Below are positions 1 through 8,239 of a stretch of DNA of 21,756 bases, piece after piece (the stretch's first letter is position 1; the number at the start of each line of letters is the position of its first letter). Under the pieces are notes generated by a model that was not told the DNA's origin, did not search any database, and saw only the letters and a list, made by a program, of their open reading frames with translations. Position numbers and translations under genes: made by a program. The DNA is from Aphodoplasma sp045592745 (GTDB lineage Bacteria > Bacillota > Clostridia > UBA1381 > UMGS1253): contig JAZNVH010000016.1 in the NCBI GenBank assembly GCA_045592745.1, positions 1 to 21,756 on the forward strand. Reading direction: 5' to 3'.

Positions 1-62
1 CGCAAATAAATATGATTACGTTCAAGGATAGTTGTGATGAAAAAATAAAAGGAGGAATATAT

Positions 63-3000
63 ATGCTTAAAAAAATCATGAAACCAATTACGTTTATACT
101 TTCTCTTACAATGCTTATAAGCGTATTTGCAGTGTATCCAATTATGGGTAGTGCTTTGACCTCGGATGATGATCCAACAAAGTATAAAAAGGTCAAAACA
201 ACGCAGGGCTCTGTTGTAATCGAAGCGGAAGATTATGTAGTTGATAAAAACGAAGCAAATGTAATTGCCGTAAAAGAAGCTTCGAAAAGAAAGCATGTCA
301 AATTTATGAATGCAAATCTGACAAAGCCTACGGCGGATATGCCGGGGTTTGTTGGTTTTGAACTTGAATTTGACAAAACAGGCAAGTATTTTATGTGGTT
401 TCGCTATATAGCGCCAGGCTCTGATACTGTATGGCTTGATTATGATGCCGAAGAGGAAAGAACAAGAGAAAGAGGCTATATAAATGCAGGCTTTGCGTTG
501 TCGTCAACTGATACGGAATACCTTTGGAAAAAAGTAGCTATAATACCGGCGCAGGAAGGCGAAAAAATCAAGGTGCGTTTGCGTACGCGTGAAGGTTGGT
601 TCACACTTGATAAGATTATTATTACAGATATAGCATCTTATACTCCTAAAGGAGTAGGTAAGGCTCCTGATCCGAATGCGCCTTTTACACCGGAAAAAAT
701 GCCCGAGGATCGTTATCCAATTCCCACTATAACACCTCCACCGCAGCATCCAAAACTGTTTTTCAAAGCAGAGGATATTGAAAGAATAAAGACAAATATG
801 ACTCATCCTGAAATGGCTGAGCTTGTGGACGAGTTTAATATTCTCAAAGAAACATCTTACACTGGAGAGCTTCCTTCAAAGGATCCAAATGATGATTCTA
901 AAGGACTTGAAATCATTGCCTCAAAAGCGTTTGACTATGCAATCAATGGCAATACGGAAAACGCTAAACAGGCAATTTCGGCAATAAAAAATTATGCAAG
1001 AAGTCTTAATGTTTCAGCAACGGGTGATAAGAGCCGCCAGCTTGGACAAACAATATCGTATATTGCAAAGGTGTATGACTGGTGCTATCCGCTTTTGACA
1101 AGCCAGGATAAAGCAGAGCTGTTAGTACTCGCTCAGACGCTTTCGTCGGAAATGGAAGTAGGCTTCCCACCGGATTTGCAGACAATGATTTGCGGTCACG
1201 GCGCTGAGTATCAGCTTTATCGTGACTGGCTCGCAATGGCAATTGCGTGCTATGATGAGTATCCCGATGTATACAATATGGTAGCGGGTAAAATATTCTC
1301 AGCTGATTCTGTTGATTACAGAAACTGGTGGAATCAGTCGGGTACACATTCGCAGGGCAGTTCTTATGCTACCCAGACACGCTGGAAGGCAGAAATGCAG
1401 GCGCACGTTCTTATAAAGAAAATGTGCGGAGCAGAATTATTCAATGAAGAGGACCTTGTAAAAATTGCTTATGAATCTATATACCGCCGTCGTCCCGATG
1501 GACAAATAATGATTGACGGCGATGATAATAATCCTAACTCAAATCCATATAATACATATGTAACTGGATATGGAGTCAGCTCAAAAGACGCAGTTTTTCT
1601 TGCATACGTTATATCGGGTGACCCGCTTTTCAAAAAAGAATTTTTGTATAATGGCGGTTTTGAAAATGAATACAGCAGAGAATCGGTACAGACTGTAGAA
1701 AAGATTATATTAAACGATCCTAATGTTAAAGCTGATGTAACTGCAGGCACGCTTCCGCTTACAAGATATTTTGGCTCTCCTGTAGGCGAAATGGTTGCCC
1801 GTACAGGTTGGGATTTAGGCATAAAATCAAATGACGTTATAGCGACTATGAAAATTGGCGAGTACTATGGCATGAATCATGACCATTATGATTCGGGTCA
1901 CTTTATGATCTATTATAAAGGCATTTTGGCAAATGATTCGGGTTGGTATGAGATGCATGGCTCGGATCATCAGAAAAACTATATGTCACAGTCGATTGCA
2001 CATAATACGCTTGTAATTGAAACTGCTTACAATAAATGGGGTAATCAGAATCAGGGTATGGATGGCCCTGATGCCACGGATATTAATACAGTAAAAGGAA
2101 GAAACTTTTTCTGGATGCCGGAATCATGGGAAGAATATCAAAATGATAATCAGATTAATACTGCTCAGGTTATAGGTTATGAGTTTGGTCCTGACCTTCA
2201 GTATCCTGAATATTCGTACCTTGCAGGCGATCTTGCAAATGCATATACATCTGATTACGATGATGGAGTAAAAGAGGCACTTCGTCATATGATATTCCTT
2301 CCGACAGGAAATGAGAAGAATCCTGCTGCATTTGTTGTATTTGATAAGATAGAAACAAAAGAAGGCGGAATGAAGAAAGCGTTTTTGCTTCATTCGCAGG
2401 AAGAACCTGAGGTAAAGGGTAATGTTACCACAATTAAAAGGGTAGAAAAAGATTATAACGGTAAGCTTGTAAACCAGACGCTTTTGCCTAAGTCGGCTAA
2501 TCTGGCTATTGAAAAAATTGGTGGAGCAGAGTATGACGCTAATGGTAATTTAATTACTGAAACAGATAAACGCTTCTGGAATAAGGAAAAAAGCTGGATG
2601 TTTATTCAGGATGATATTGAAGCCGCAAAAAATGCAAATACAACGGGCAGAGTTGTAAAGATGGGCAACGGTCTTGAAGCGGGTTGGGGCAGAGTTGAGA
2701 TTATGCCAAAAAAATCAGAAGAGCTTGACTATATGTTAAATGTAATGTATGTTGGCTCGGCTGATGATGACTCAGCACTGCAGAAGGCAGAACTTATTGA
2801 AACAGATGCTTTCGTCGGCGCAAAAATATTTGACAGAGTAGCAATGTTTAATACAGCCAAAGAGCGCACAAACGAAACAGTAGCATTCACAATACCGGGA
2901 GATAAGACTGCGCTTAAAGTTAATGTAGCAGGTCTTAAAGCGGGCACATGGAGTATTAGTGCAAACGGCAGTGAAATCGGCACTCAAATTGCATCAGAAG

Positions 3001-3902
3001 ATGGCGGTATGATTTATTTTACAGCTCCTGCAGGCAGCGTTACACTTACATATGTAAGCGGTGATGCAAATAAACAGTTTACAAAGAGCGCTGCTCCCGT
3101 GCTTGAAGGTGTGACAATATTCTTTAATAACAACTTCCTTTATTCAGATGTACCTCCGACAATAAGAGATGGAAGAACCCTTATTCCAATGCGTGCACTT
3201 TTGGAGGCTATGGATGCTGAGGTTTCGTGGGATGAGGCAACATCAACAGCGACTGCGGTTGCTTCTGAGGGAACTGAGATAAAGATTACGGAAAATCAAA
3301 AGACTGTCTATGTAAACGGGAACGCTGTTGAACTTGATGTTCCGGCAATGATTATTGACGGAAGGTTTGTAATTCCAGTACGTTTTGTTGCTGAAAATCT
3401 TGGCGCAAAGGTTTCGTGGGACGATTTGGCGCAAAAGGTAATTATTACGAAGCAACGTGTAAGTCAGCTAGATCTTGGAATACGCAATTATATTCCAATT
3501 AAGAGTGCTAAGCAAAGTGGCGCAGAGAATAACCCCGAAAGACAAATTCAGTCGAGTATTGATGGCAATGCCTCGTCATCATATTGGGGTGTTTCGAGTG
3601 ATAATCATGACGCATGGGGAATATATGACTTTGGAGAGGTAAAAACGCTTGACAAGGTTATGATTACATTTATGCACGGTAACACGAGAAAGTATAAATT
3701 TGACATAGAAGTTTCCGTTGATGGAGTAAATTATACTGCAATACTCAAGGATAAGGAAACGAGCGGAGATTATGCTACCGGTAAGTTTGAAACTTTTGAC
3801 CTTGGCGGAGCACAGGCAAGATATGTAAGATATCGCGGTTATGGAAACAATACAAACAAGTGGAACTCGCTTGCTGAGATTGTATTTACAGAAAAGAAAT
3901 AA
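63..3902 (+). CDS. Secreted modular heparinase II/III-family polysaccharide lyase
   Basis: Probably cleaves an acidic polysaccharide by beta-elimination outside the cell; the substrate cannot be read from sequence. The protein is 1279 aa. The start at 63 follows GGAGG (51-55) and begins a clear signal peptide (MLKK, hydrophobic core, cleavage near residue 32); an upstream in-frame ATG at 12 would bury that signal and is rejected. Domain order: CBM-like beta-sandwich opening with an IEAEDY motif (about 50-193); alpha-toroid lyase domain (about 229-530); heparinase II/III beta-sandwich with the NHDHYDSGHF motif (about 560-830); a copper-amine-oxidase-like stalk domain, two half-repeats (about 1016-1133); a C-terminal F5/8 type C (discoidin) domain (about 1143-1279). 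His379, Tyr435, His606 and His608/Asp625/His647 fall at spacings close to the catalytic and zinc residues I recall for Pedobacter heparinase II. The stalk domain suggests cell-surface display. The exact PL family is unassigned; a terminator follows directly. Confidence 0.85.
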   Translation: MLKKIMKPITFILSLTMLISVFAVYPIMGSALTSDDDPTKYKKVKTTQGSVVIEAEDYVVDKNEANVIAVKEASKRKHVKFMNANLTKPTADMPGFVGFELEFDKTGKYFMWFRYIAPGSDTVWLDYDAEEERTRERGYINAGFALSSTDTEYLWKKVAIIPAQEGEKIKVRLRTREGWFTLDKIIITDIASYTPKGVGKAPDPNAPFTPEKMPEDRYPIPTITPPPQHPKLFFKAEDIERIKTNMTHPEMAELVDEFNILKETSYTGELPSKDPNDDSKGLEIIASKAFDYAINGNTENAKQAISAIKNYARSLNVSATGDKSRQLGQTISYIAKVYDWCYPLLTSQDKAELLVLAQTLSSEMEVGFPPDLQTMICGHGAEYQLYRDWLAMAIACYDEYPDVYNMVAGKIFSADSVDYRNWWNQSGTHSQGSSYATQTRWKAEMQAHVLIKKMCGAELFNEEDLVKIAYESIYRRRPDGQIMIDGDDNNPNSNPYNTYVTGYGVSSKDAVFLAYVISGDPLFKKEFLYNGGFENEYSRESVQTVEKIILNDPNVKADVTAGTLPLTRYFGSPVGEMVARTGWDLGIKSNDVIATMKIGEYYGMNHDHYDSGHFMIYYKGILANDSGWYEMHGSDHQKNYMSQSIAHNTLVIETAYNKWGNQNQGMDGPDATDINTVKGRNFFWMPESWEEYQNDNQINTAQVIGYEFGPDLQYPEYSYLAGDLANAYTSDYDDGVKEALRHMIFLPTGNEKNPAAFVVFDKIETKEGGMKKAFLLHSQEEPEVKGNVTTIKRVEKDYNGKLVNQTLLPKSANLAIEKIGGAEYDANGNLITETDKRFWNKEKSWMFIQDDIEAAKNANTTGRVVKMGNGLEAGWGRVEIMPKKSEELDYMLNVMYVGSADDDSALQKAELIETDAFVGAKIFDRVAMFNTAKERTNETVAFTIPGDKTALKVNVAGLKAGTWSISANGSEIGTQIASEDGGMIYFTAPAGSVTLTYVSGDANKQFTKSAAPVLEGVTIFFNNNFLYSDVPPTIRDGRTLIPMRALLEAMDAEVSWDEATSTATAVASEGTEIKITENQKTVYVNGNAVELDVPAMIIDGRFVIPVRFVAENLGAKVSWDDLAQKVIITKQRVSQLDLGIRNYIPIKSAKQSGAENNPERQIQSSIDGNASSSYWGVSSDNHDAWGIYDFGEVKTLDKVMITFMHGNTRKYKFDIEVSVDGVNYTAILKDKETSGDYATGKFETFDLGGAQARYVRYRGYGNNTNKWNSLAEIVFTEKK

Positions 3903-3908
3903 ATGATA

Positions 3909-3947
3909 AAGATAAAAAAGACGTACTTTGTACGTCTTTTTTATCTT
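3909..3947 (+). terminator. Rho-independent terminator after the lyase gene
   Basis: A perfect inverted repeat of about 17 bp (left arm 3909-3925, right arm 3931-3947) around the short loop CTTTG. The right arm contains a run of six T. It starts 6 bases after the lyase stop codon. The A-run/T-run symmetry means it could also terminate transcription from the other strand. Confidence 0.85.
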
Positions 3948-4004
3948 AAATAAAATTGAATAATATAAATATGTCGAATGTTGTCGAAAGAAAAAGGTGA
4001 TATT

Positions 4005-5018
4005 ATGAAATTAAGTTTTAATCAAATTAAACAAATTACAACGGGAGCTGTTCTTGTTAAGGAAGAAGATGGAATGATCTCATTGAAACGGTTTACACAG
4101 GAGCAGGAAGAGTTATACAAAGTAACAAACCAGGATTTTTATAATAAGACTTTTTCTACAGCAGGAATTAAATTTTTATTTAAAACGGATAGCAAAAGTT
4201 TATTCCTAAAGTTAAAAACAATGATTTCGTCTTCGCGAAAATATTTTTCAGTTGATATTTTTGTGGATGGAAAGCCTATAGGTTATATTGATAATTTTTC
4301 TAATATTGAGTTACCACAAAATTATACACAGATGGAATTTCCTTTTGGTGATTTTTCAAAAAAGTTTTGGTTGGGTGAAGGTGAAAAAACTGTATGCGTT
4401 CATCTTCCGTGGTCGGTTAAAACATTAATCGAAGAGATTTCTATCGACGATAATGCTTTTGTCAAGGGAGTAAAGCCTAAAAAGAAATTGCTAGCATATG
4501 GTGATTCAATTACGCATGGGTATGATGCATTGCGTCCTTCCAATCGCTATATTTCCAAGCTTGCAGATAAAATTGGTGCCGAAGAATTTAATAAAGCGAT
4601 AGGAGGCGAACGCTTTTTCCCTGAACTTGCAAAGTTAAAAGATGCCTTTGTGCCGGATTATATAACGGTTGCTTATGGCACGAATGATTGGAACGGCATA
4701 GAGATGTGTACTTTCAAAGAAAAATGCAAGGGTTTCTATGAAAATTTAATAAAGAATTACCCCGAGTCTAAAATATTTGCAATTACACCAATTTGGAGAA
4801 AAGATATGAATGAAGAGAGAGTATTTGGTGCTTTTGAAGATGTTGAAAAGACAATCAGAGAGTGTGTAAAAGGCATTGAAAATATTACTGTGATTTCGGG
4901 ATTTGATTTTGTTCCTAAAGATGAAAAATATTATGCAGACTTAAGACTTCATCCGAATGATAAAGGATTTGAAAGTTACGCAGAACATTTATACGGTGCA
5001 ATCAGCTTGGGAATTTAA
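4005..5018 (+). CDS. SGNH/GDSL-family hydrolase (probable carbohydrate esterase)
   Basis: A 337-aa serine hydrolase, most likely an esterase or deacetylase. ATG 4005 is chosen because AGGTGA (3995-4000) lies just before it; an in-frame ATG at 3978 has no such site. The N-terminal half (about 1-155) looks like the beta-rich accessory domain seen in two-domain SGNH esterases. The catalytic domain shows block I GDSITHG with Ser168, an IGG segment (block II glycine), block III GTNDW with Asn227, and block V DLRLHP with Asp312 and His316. No signal peptide or membrane segment is seen, so it is probably cytoplasmic and may trim acyl groups from imported oligosaccharides. The lyase just upstream (separated by a terminator) supports a carbohydrate role, but the substrate is inference. 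Confidence 0.85.
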   Translation: MKLSFNQIKQITTGAVLVKEEDGMISLKRFTQEQEELYKVTNQDFYNKTFSTAGIKFLFKTDSKSLFLKLKTMISSSRKYFSVDIFVDGKPIGYIDNFSNIELPQNYTQMEFPFGDFSKKFWLGEGEKTVCVHLPWSVKTLIEEISIDDNAFVKGVKPKKKLLAYGDSITHGYDALRPSNRYISKLADKIGAEEFNKAIGGERFFPELAKLKDAFVPDYITVAYGTNDWNGIEMCTFKEKCKGFYENLIKNYPESKIFAITPIWRKDMNEERVFGAFEDVEKTIRECVKGIENITVISGFDFVPKDEKYYADLRLHPNDKGFESYAEHLYGAISLGI

Positions 5019-5119
5019 TATACCTAGATCATTTGCTGATATAATATTTTTTAGTTCTAGTTTAACACGAACTGCACTTGAAAATTGGCTGCATCTAAAC
5101 CTTATGCCTCGCAATACAA

Positions 5120-5149
5120 AAAATCCTCATGTTATTACATGAGGATTTT
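5120..5149 (-). terminator. Terminator of tRNA-Leu (minus strand)
   Basis: A 13-bp perfect inverted repeat (5120-5132 and 5137-5149) with a 4-nt loop. Read on the minus strand the stem ends in a run of six T. Its first stem base is also the last A of the tRNA-Leu CCA end, so there is no spacer between tRNA and terminator. On the plus strand the T-run is only four, so it would be a weak terminator for the SGNH gene. Confidence 0.8.
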
Positions 5150-5237
5150 GGTGCTCGAGACCGGGGTCGAACCGGTACGGGAATCACTTCCCACGGGATT
5201 TTAAGTCCCGGGCGTCTGCCTGTTCCGCCACTCGAGC
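5149..5237 (-). tRNA. tRNA-Leu (anticodon UAA)
   Basis: An 89-nt class II tRNA with encoded CCA (5149-5151). The acceptor stem GCTCGAG/CTCGAGC pairs perfectly, with discriminator A. The D-stem is GCG/CGC, with GG in the D-loop. The anticodon stem CGGGA/TCCCG carries the loop CTTAAAA, giving anticodon TAA (Leu). A long variable arm, GGGAA-GTGA-TTCCC, is diagnostic for Leu/Ser/Tyr tRNAs. The T-arm is ACCGG-TTCGACC-CCGGT. All arms close without mismatch. Confidence 0.97.
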
Positions 5238-5257
5238 ATCTAAAAAACTACTTAAAT

Positions 5258-5286
5258 ATTTTATCACGAAAAAATGAAATAGTCAA
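5258..5286 (-). promoter_or_regulatory. SigA promoter of tRNA-Leu
   Basis: On the minus strand, -35 TTGACT (5281-5286) and -10 TAAAAT (5258-5263) are separated by exactly 17 bp. The predicted start lies about 15 bases before the mature tRNA 5' end at 5237. Confidence 0.8.
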
Positions 5287-5344
5287 CACTTTTTTTGTTT
5301 AATCTGGAAATATCAAACAAATTATACAATTTATCAAAAAACTA

Positions 5345-5373
5345 TTGACATAAAGGTTAAATTCAATTATAAT
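5345..5373 (+). promoter_or_regulatory. SigA promoter of tRNA-Pro
   Basis: Consensus -35 TTGACA (5345-5350) and consensus -10 TATAAT (5368-5373), spacer 17 bp, ending 24 bases before the tRNA-Pro gene. A perfect match to the vegetative promoter, as expected for a stable RNA. It diverges from the tRNA-Leu promoter; the two -35 boxes are 58 bp apart. Confidence 0.9.
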
Positions 5374-5397
5374 AATTAAGTCATAAAAATTGCATAT

Positions 5398-5473
5398 CTG
5401 GGTGTGGCGCAGTTGGTAGCGTGCTTGAATGGGGTTCAAGAGGCCGGGAGTTCAAGTCTCCCCACTCAGACCA
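5398..5473 (+). tRNA. tRNA-Pro (anticodon GGG)
   Basis: A 76-nt class I tRNA with encoded CCA (5471-5473). The acceptor CTGGGTG pairs with CACTCAG (one G-T wobble), starting with the C1-G72 pair usual for bacterial tRNA-Pro, with discriminator A73. The D-arm is GCGC/GCGT with GG in the loop. The anticodon stem CTTGA/TCAAG carries the loop ATGGGGT, anticodon GGG, reading CCC/CCU. The variable loop is AGGCC and the T-arm is GGGAG-TTCAAGT-CTCCC. Confidence 0.97.
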
Positions 5474-5476
5474 AAG

Positions 5477-5514
5477 AAAAACCGCTTGTATAATGAGATA
5501 CAGGCGGTTTTTTT
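5477..5514 (+). terminator. Rho-independent terminator of tRNA-Pro
   Basis: GC-rich stem CCGCTTGTAT (5482-5491) pairs with ATACAGGCGG (5498-5507) with one G-T wobble and a 6-nt loop. It is flanked by an A-run (5477-5481) and a run of seven T (5508-5514). It lies 3 nt after the tRNA CCA end. Confidence 0.9.
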
Positions 5515-5549
5515 ATAAAAAAACAATATTAAAAAGTATATGCCAATAC

Positions 5550-5578
5550 TTGACTTATAGGGTATTTAAGTGTAAAAT
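5550..5578 (+). promoter_or_regulatory. SigA promoter of the methyltransferase-ecf-truA-rho-cinA run
   Basis: -35 TTGACT (5550-5555), a 17-bp spacer and -10 TAAAAT (5573-5578), about 63 bases before the methyltransferase start. It is the only strong promoter I see before the gene run that ends at 16782. Internal promoters cannot be excluded. Confidence 0.7.
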
Positions 5579-5641
5579 AATATATTATGAATTATTTGAT
5601 ACTTTGGATAAATCTGTATTTGTATCGGAAGGGATAAAAAG

Positions 5642-6511
5642 ATGTTTAAAGCGGACAGATGGAAGGATTATGAGCTTATAGACAGCGCGGGCGGTGAAAA
5701 GCTTGAACGCTGGGGCAAATATATATTAAGAAGACCTGACCCGCAGGCTGTATGGACGGACAAGTCTGCAAAGGGTTGGAATGAGTGTGCGGCGCACTAT
5801 CACCGTTCGCAAAGCGGTGGCGGACATTGGGAGTATAAAGATAAACTACCTGAGCGCTGGACAATAAAATATGATGATTTAATCTTTAATATAAAACCTA
5901 TGAATTTTAAGCATACGGGACTTTTTCCAGAACAAGCGGCAAACTGGGATTGGTTTTCTAACCTTATAAGAAGGGCAAACCGCCCCGTGCGCGTACTTAA
6001 TTTGTTTGCATATACAGGAGGCGCAACTGTTGCTGCTCTTTCAGCAGGTGCGGCTGTAACGCACGTTGATGCTGCAAAGGGTATGGTTTCGTGGGCAAAA
6101 GAAAACGTCAATTCTTCGGGATATATTGATGCCGAGGTGCGTTATATAGTTGATGATGTACTAAAGTTTGTCGCACGTGAGCAAAGACGTGGGAAAAAAT
6201 ATGACGCGATTATAATGGACCCGCCATCGTATGGACGCGGACCATCGGGCGAAGTATGGAAAATAGAAAACGAGCTTTATTCGCTTGTATGTGAGTGCGT
6301 GAAAATCCTTTCAGATGATCCGTTATTTTTCCTTATAAATTCATATACAACAGGACTTGGTCCGTCTGTTTTAAAAAACATATTGACGCTCACACTTAAA
6401 AAGCGTTTTAGTGGCTATATTGATGCCGATGAGGTTGGCATACCGATGAGCGCAAAAAGCGGGCTGTATCTTCCGTGCGGAATATCGGGAAGATGGCAGT
6501 CAATAAAATAA
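5642..6511 (+). CDS. Class I SAM-dependent methyltransferase, RlmI-like
   Basis: A 289-aa Rossmann-fold methyltransferase, probably acting on rRNA or another RNA. The SAM-binding motif I is VLNLFAYTGG (118-127), followed by an acidic residue in HVDA (Asp143), a VDD turn (170-172) and motif IV DPPSYGRGP (193-201). This set resembles the RlmI/RlmK (COG1092) group. The N-terminal PUA domain of E. coli RlmI is missing; instead there is a short beta-rich, Trp-rich lead (1-110), so target recognition must differ from RlmI. The start has AAGGG at 5629-5633. It is the first gene of the long operon, 38 bp before ecfA1. I call the family with confidence but not the methylated base or position. Confidence 0.85.
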   Translation: MFKADRWKDYELIDSAGGEKLERWGKYILRRPDPQAVWTDKSAKGWNECAAHYHRSQSGGGHWEYKDKLPERWTIKYDDLIFNIKPMNFKHTGLFPEQAANWDWFSNLIRRANRPVRVLNLFAYTGGATVAALSAGAAVTHVDAAKGMVSWAKENVNSSGYIDAEVRYIVDDVLKFVAREQRRGKKYDAIIMDPPSYGRGPSGEVWKIENELYSLVCECVKILSDDPLFFLINSYTTGLGPSVLKNILTLTLKKRFSGYIDADEVGIPMSAKSGLYLPCGISGRWQSIK

Positions 6512-6549
6512 CAATATATTAAAAAATTTTGGAAACGGCGGTTTAGCAA

Positions 6550-7380
6550 ATGATTAAAACCGAAAATTTACAATATAATTATGAAACCGATGATGAAAAA
6601 GAGATTAGGGTTTTAAAGGGCATCAATCTTGAAATTCACAAAGGGGAGTTTGTTGCACTTGTAGGACACAACGGCTCAGGAAAGTCGACTCTTGCAAAAC
6701 ATTTTAATGCAGTACATCTTCCTTCGGGCGGTAAGGTGTATGTAGAAAACCTTGATACATCTGACGAGGAGCTTGTGTTTGAAATTCGCCGTCGCGTTGG
6801 TATGGTGTTTCAAAATCCCGACAATCAACTTGTTGCAACGATAGTGGAAGAGGATGTTGCGTTTGCACCTGAAAATCTTGGTATTGAGTCGGAAAAGATA
6901 CGAGAGCGTGTAGATAATGCGTTAGATGCTGTTGGTATGTATGAACATCGCCTCGAGGCACCGCATCTTTTGTCAGGTGGACAAAAACAGCGCATAGCTA
7001 TCGCAGGCATTTTAGCAATGCAGCCAAAATACATTATCCTTGACGAGCCTACGGCAATGCTTGACCCGATAGGCCGAAAAGAAGTTTTGGCGACAATAAG
7101 CCGTCTTAATAAGGAACAAAATATGACGGTAATTTTGATTACACACTATATGGAAGAGGCGGCGATGGCTGACAGAATTATTGTATTGCGTGATGGCGGC
7201 GTGATACTTGACGGAGCGCCGAAAGAGGTTTTTGTAAAAACAGATGAACTAAAATCAACAGGACTTGATATACCGCAGACAACAGAGCTTATGCTTTCTC
7301 TTGCGACTGAAGGTTTAGACGTAGCGCGCGATGTGATAACGGTTGACGAATGTGTAGAGGAGATTATAAAGCTGATATGA
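6550..7380 (+). CDS. ecfA1: ECF transporter ATPase subunit EcfA1
   Basis: A 276-aa ABC ATPase that with EcfA2 and EcfT powers energy-coupling-factor uptake of vitamins or metal ions. Motifs: Walker A GHNGSGKST (39-47), Q-loop FQNPDNQ (Gln88), signature LSGGQKQR (141-148), Walker B YIILDE (161-166, catalytic Glu166) and H-loop His199. The VFQNPDNQ sequence is typical of the CbiO/EcfA branch. The stop overlaps the ecfA2 start by 4 bases (ATGA), so the two are translationally coupled, as suits a heterodimer. The ribosome binding site is weak (GGCGG about 10 bases upstream). No substrate-binding S component is nearby, so this is a shared (group II) module serving S components encoded elsewhere. 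Confidence 0.95.
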   Translation: MIKTENLQYNYETDDEKEIRVLKGINLEIHKGEFVALVGHNGSGKSTLAKHFNAVHLPSGGKVYVENLDTSDEELVFEIRRRVGMVFQNPDNQLVATIVEEDVAFAPENLGIESEKIRERVDNALDAVGMYEHRLEAPHLLSGGQKQRIAIAGILAMQPKYIILDEPTAMLDPIGRKEVLATISRLNKEQNMTVILITHYMEEAAMADRIIVLRDGGVILDGAPKEVFVKTDELKSTGLDIPQTTELMLSLATEGLDVARDVITVDECVEEIIKLI

Positions 7381-8225
7381 TAGAGTGCAAAAATATGTAC
7401 CATACTTATCAGGCGGGTTCTCCGTTTGAAAAGCAGGTGCTTAAAAACATCAATTTAAAAATTGAAGCAGGCGAGCTTGTTGCAATAATAGGACATACAG
7501 GCTCTGGGAAGTCAACGCTTATACAACATTTTAATGCTCTTTTAAAGCCTACCTCAGGCAGTGTTATAATTGATGGCGTTGATATCAGCACACCAAAAAT
7601 TGATTTGCGTCAAATTCGTAAAAAGGTTGGCTTGGTGTTTCAGTACCCCGAGCATCAGCTTATGGAAGAAACTGTGCGACGCGACATTGCGTTTGGCCCA
7701 AAAAACCTTGGTTTGTCCGAAGAGGATATTAGCGAAAGAGTGCTTGTCGCGGCGAAAGCGATTGGGCTTAAAGAAGAGCTTTTGGACAAGTCGCCGTTCG
7801 AGCTTTCGGGCGGTGAAAAAAGACGCGTCGCAATAGCGGGTGTGCTTGCAATGGAGCCTGATGTGCTTGTGCTTGACGAGCCTACGGCAGGGCTTGACCC
7901 TGCGGGGCGCGACGAGCTTTTGGCTCTTGTAAAAAAATTAAACGATTGCGGTATGACAATAGTGCTTGTTTCGCACAGCATGGAGGATGTAGCCAACACG
8001 GTGCGCCGTATTATAGTTATGAATGATGAAACGATTGCTTATGACGGAAGTGTTTGCGAGGTATTTTCGCATGTGGACGAGCTTTCAAAAATGGGACTTA
8101 GCGTTCCGCAAGTAAGCCTTGTTATAAAAAAGCTTCGTGAGCGCGGAGTAGATATACCTGATGATATATATACAGTAGAGCAGGCAAAAGATGCAATTTT
8201 GAAGATTATTAAGCCAAAAGGCTAA
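7377..8225 (+). CDS. ecfA2: ECF transporter ATPase subunit EcfA2
   Basis: A 282-aa partner ATPase of EcfA1. Motifs: Walker A GHTGSGKST (39-47), Q-loop FQYPEHQ (Gln89), signature LSGGEKRR (143-150), Walker B VLVLDE (163-168) and H-loop His200. The FQYPEHQL and LSGGEKRRVAIAG sequences are typical of EcfA2 rather than EcfA1. ATG 7377 overlaps the ecfA1 stop (ATGA); an in-frame ATG at 7350 would add 9 residues that do not fit the usual N-terminus, so it is rejected. ecfT begins 14 bases after the stop. Confidence 0.95.
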   Translation: MIECKNMYHTYQAGSPFEKQVLKNINLKIEAGELVAIIGHTGSGKSTLIQHFNALLKPTSGSVIIDGVDISTPKIDLRQIRKKVGLVFQYPEHQLMEETVRRDIAFGPKNLGLSEEDISERVLVAAKAIGLKEELLDKSPFELSGGEKRRVAIAGVLAMEPDVLVLDEPTAGLDPAGRDELLALVKKLNDCGMTIVLVSHSMEDVANTVRRIIVMNDETIAYDGSVCEVFSHVDELSKMGLSVPQVSLVIKKLRERGVDIPDDIYTVEQAKDAILKIIKPKG

Positions 8226-8239
8226 TTTGGGAGATAAAT

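Noticed and set aside
3948..4004. Possible promoter before the SGNH gene
   Set aside because: A TATAAA-like stretch exists, but no -35 element at a proper distance; not called although the upstream terminator implies that some promoter is needed.
5049..5090. Small inverted repeat (AGTTC/GAACT) after the SGNH gene
   Set aside because: Only 5 bp of stem with a long loop and no T-run; not a credible terminator or RNA.
4957..5142. Plus-strand 61-codon frame overlapping the end of the SGNH gene
   Set aside because: No ribosome binding site, no similarity that I recognise, and it runs into the tRNA-Leu terminator.
5579..5641. Riboswitch or T-box leader before the methyltransferase/ECF operon
   Set aside because: The leader is only about 60 nt with no conserved core or terminator/antiterminator pair.
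5421..5681. Plus-strand open frame of 86 codons between tRNA-Pro and the methyltransferase
   Set aside because: It begins inside the tRNA, crosses the terminator and overlaps the methyltransferase start.
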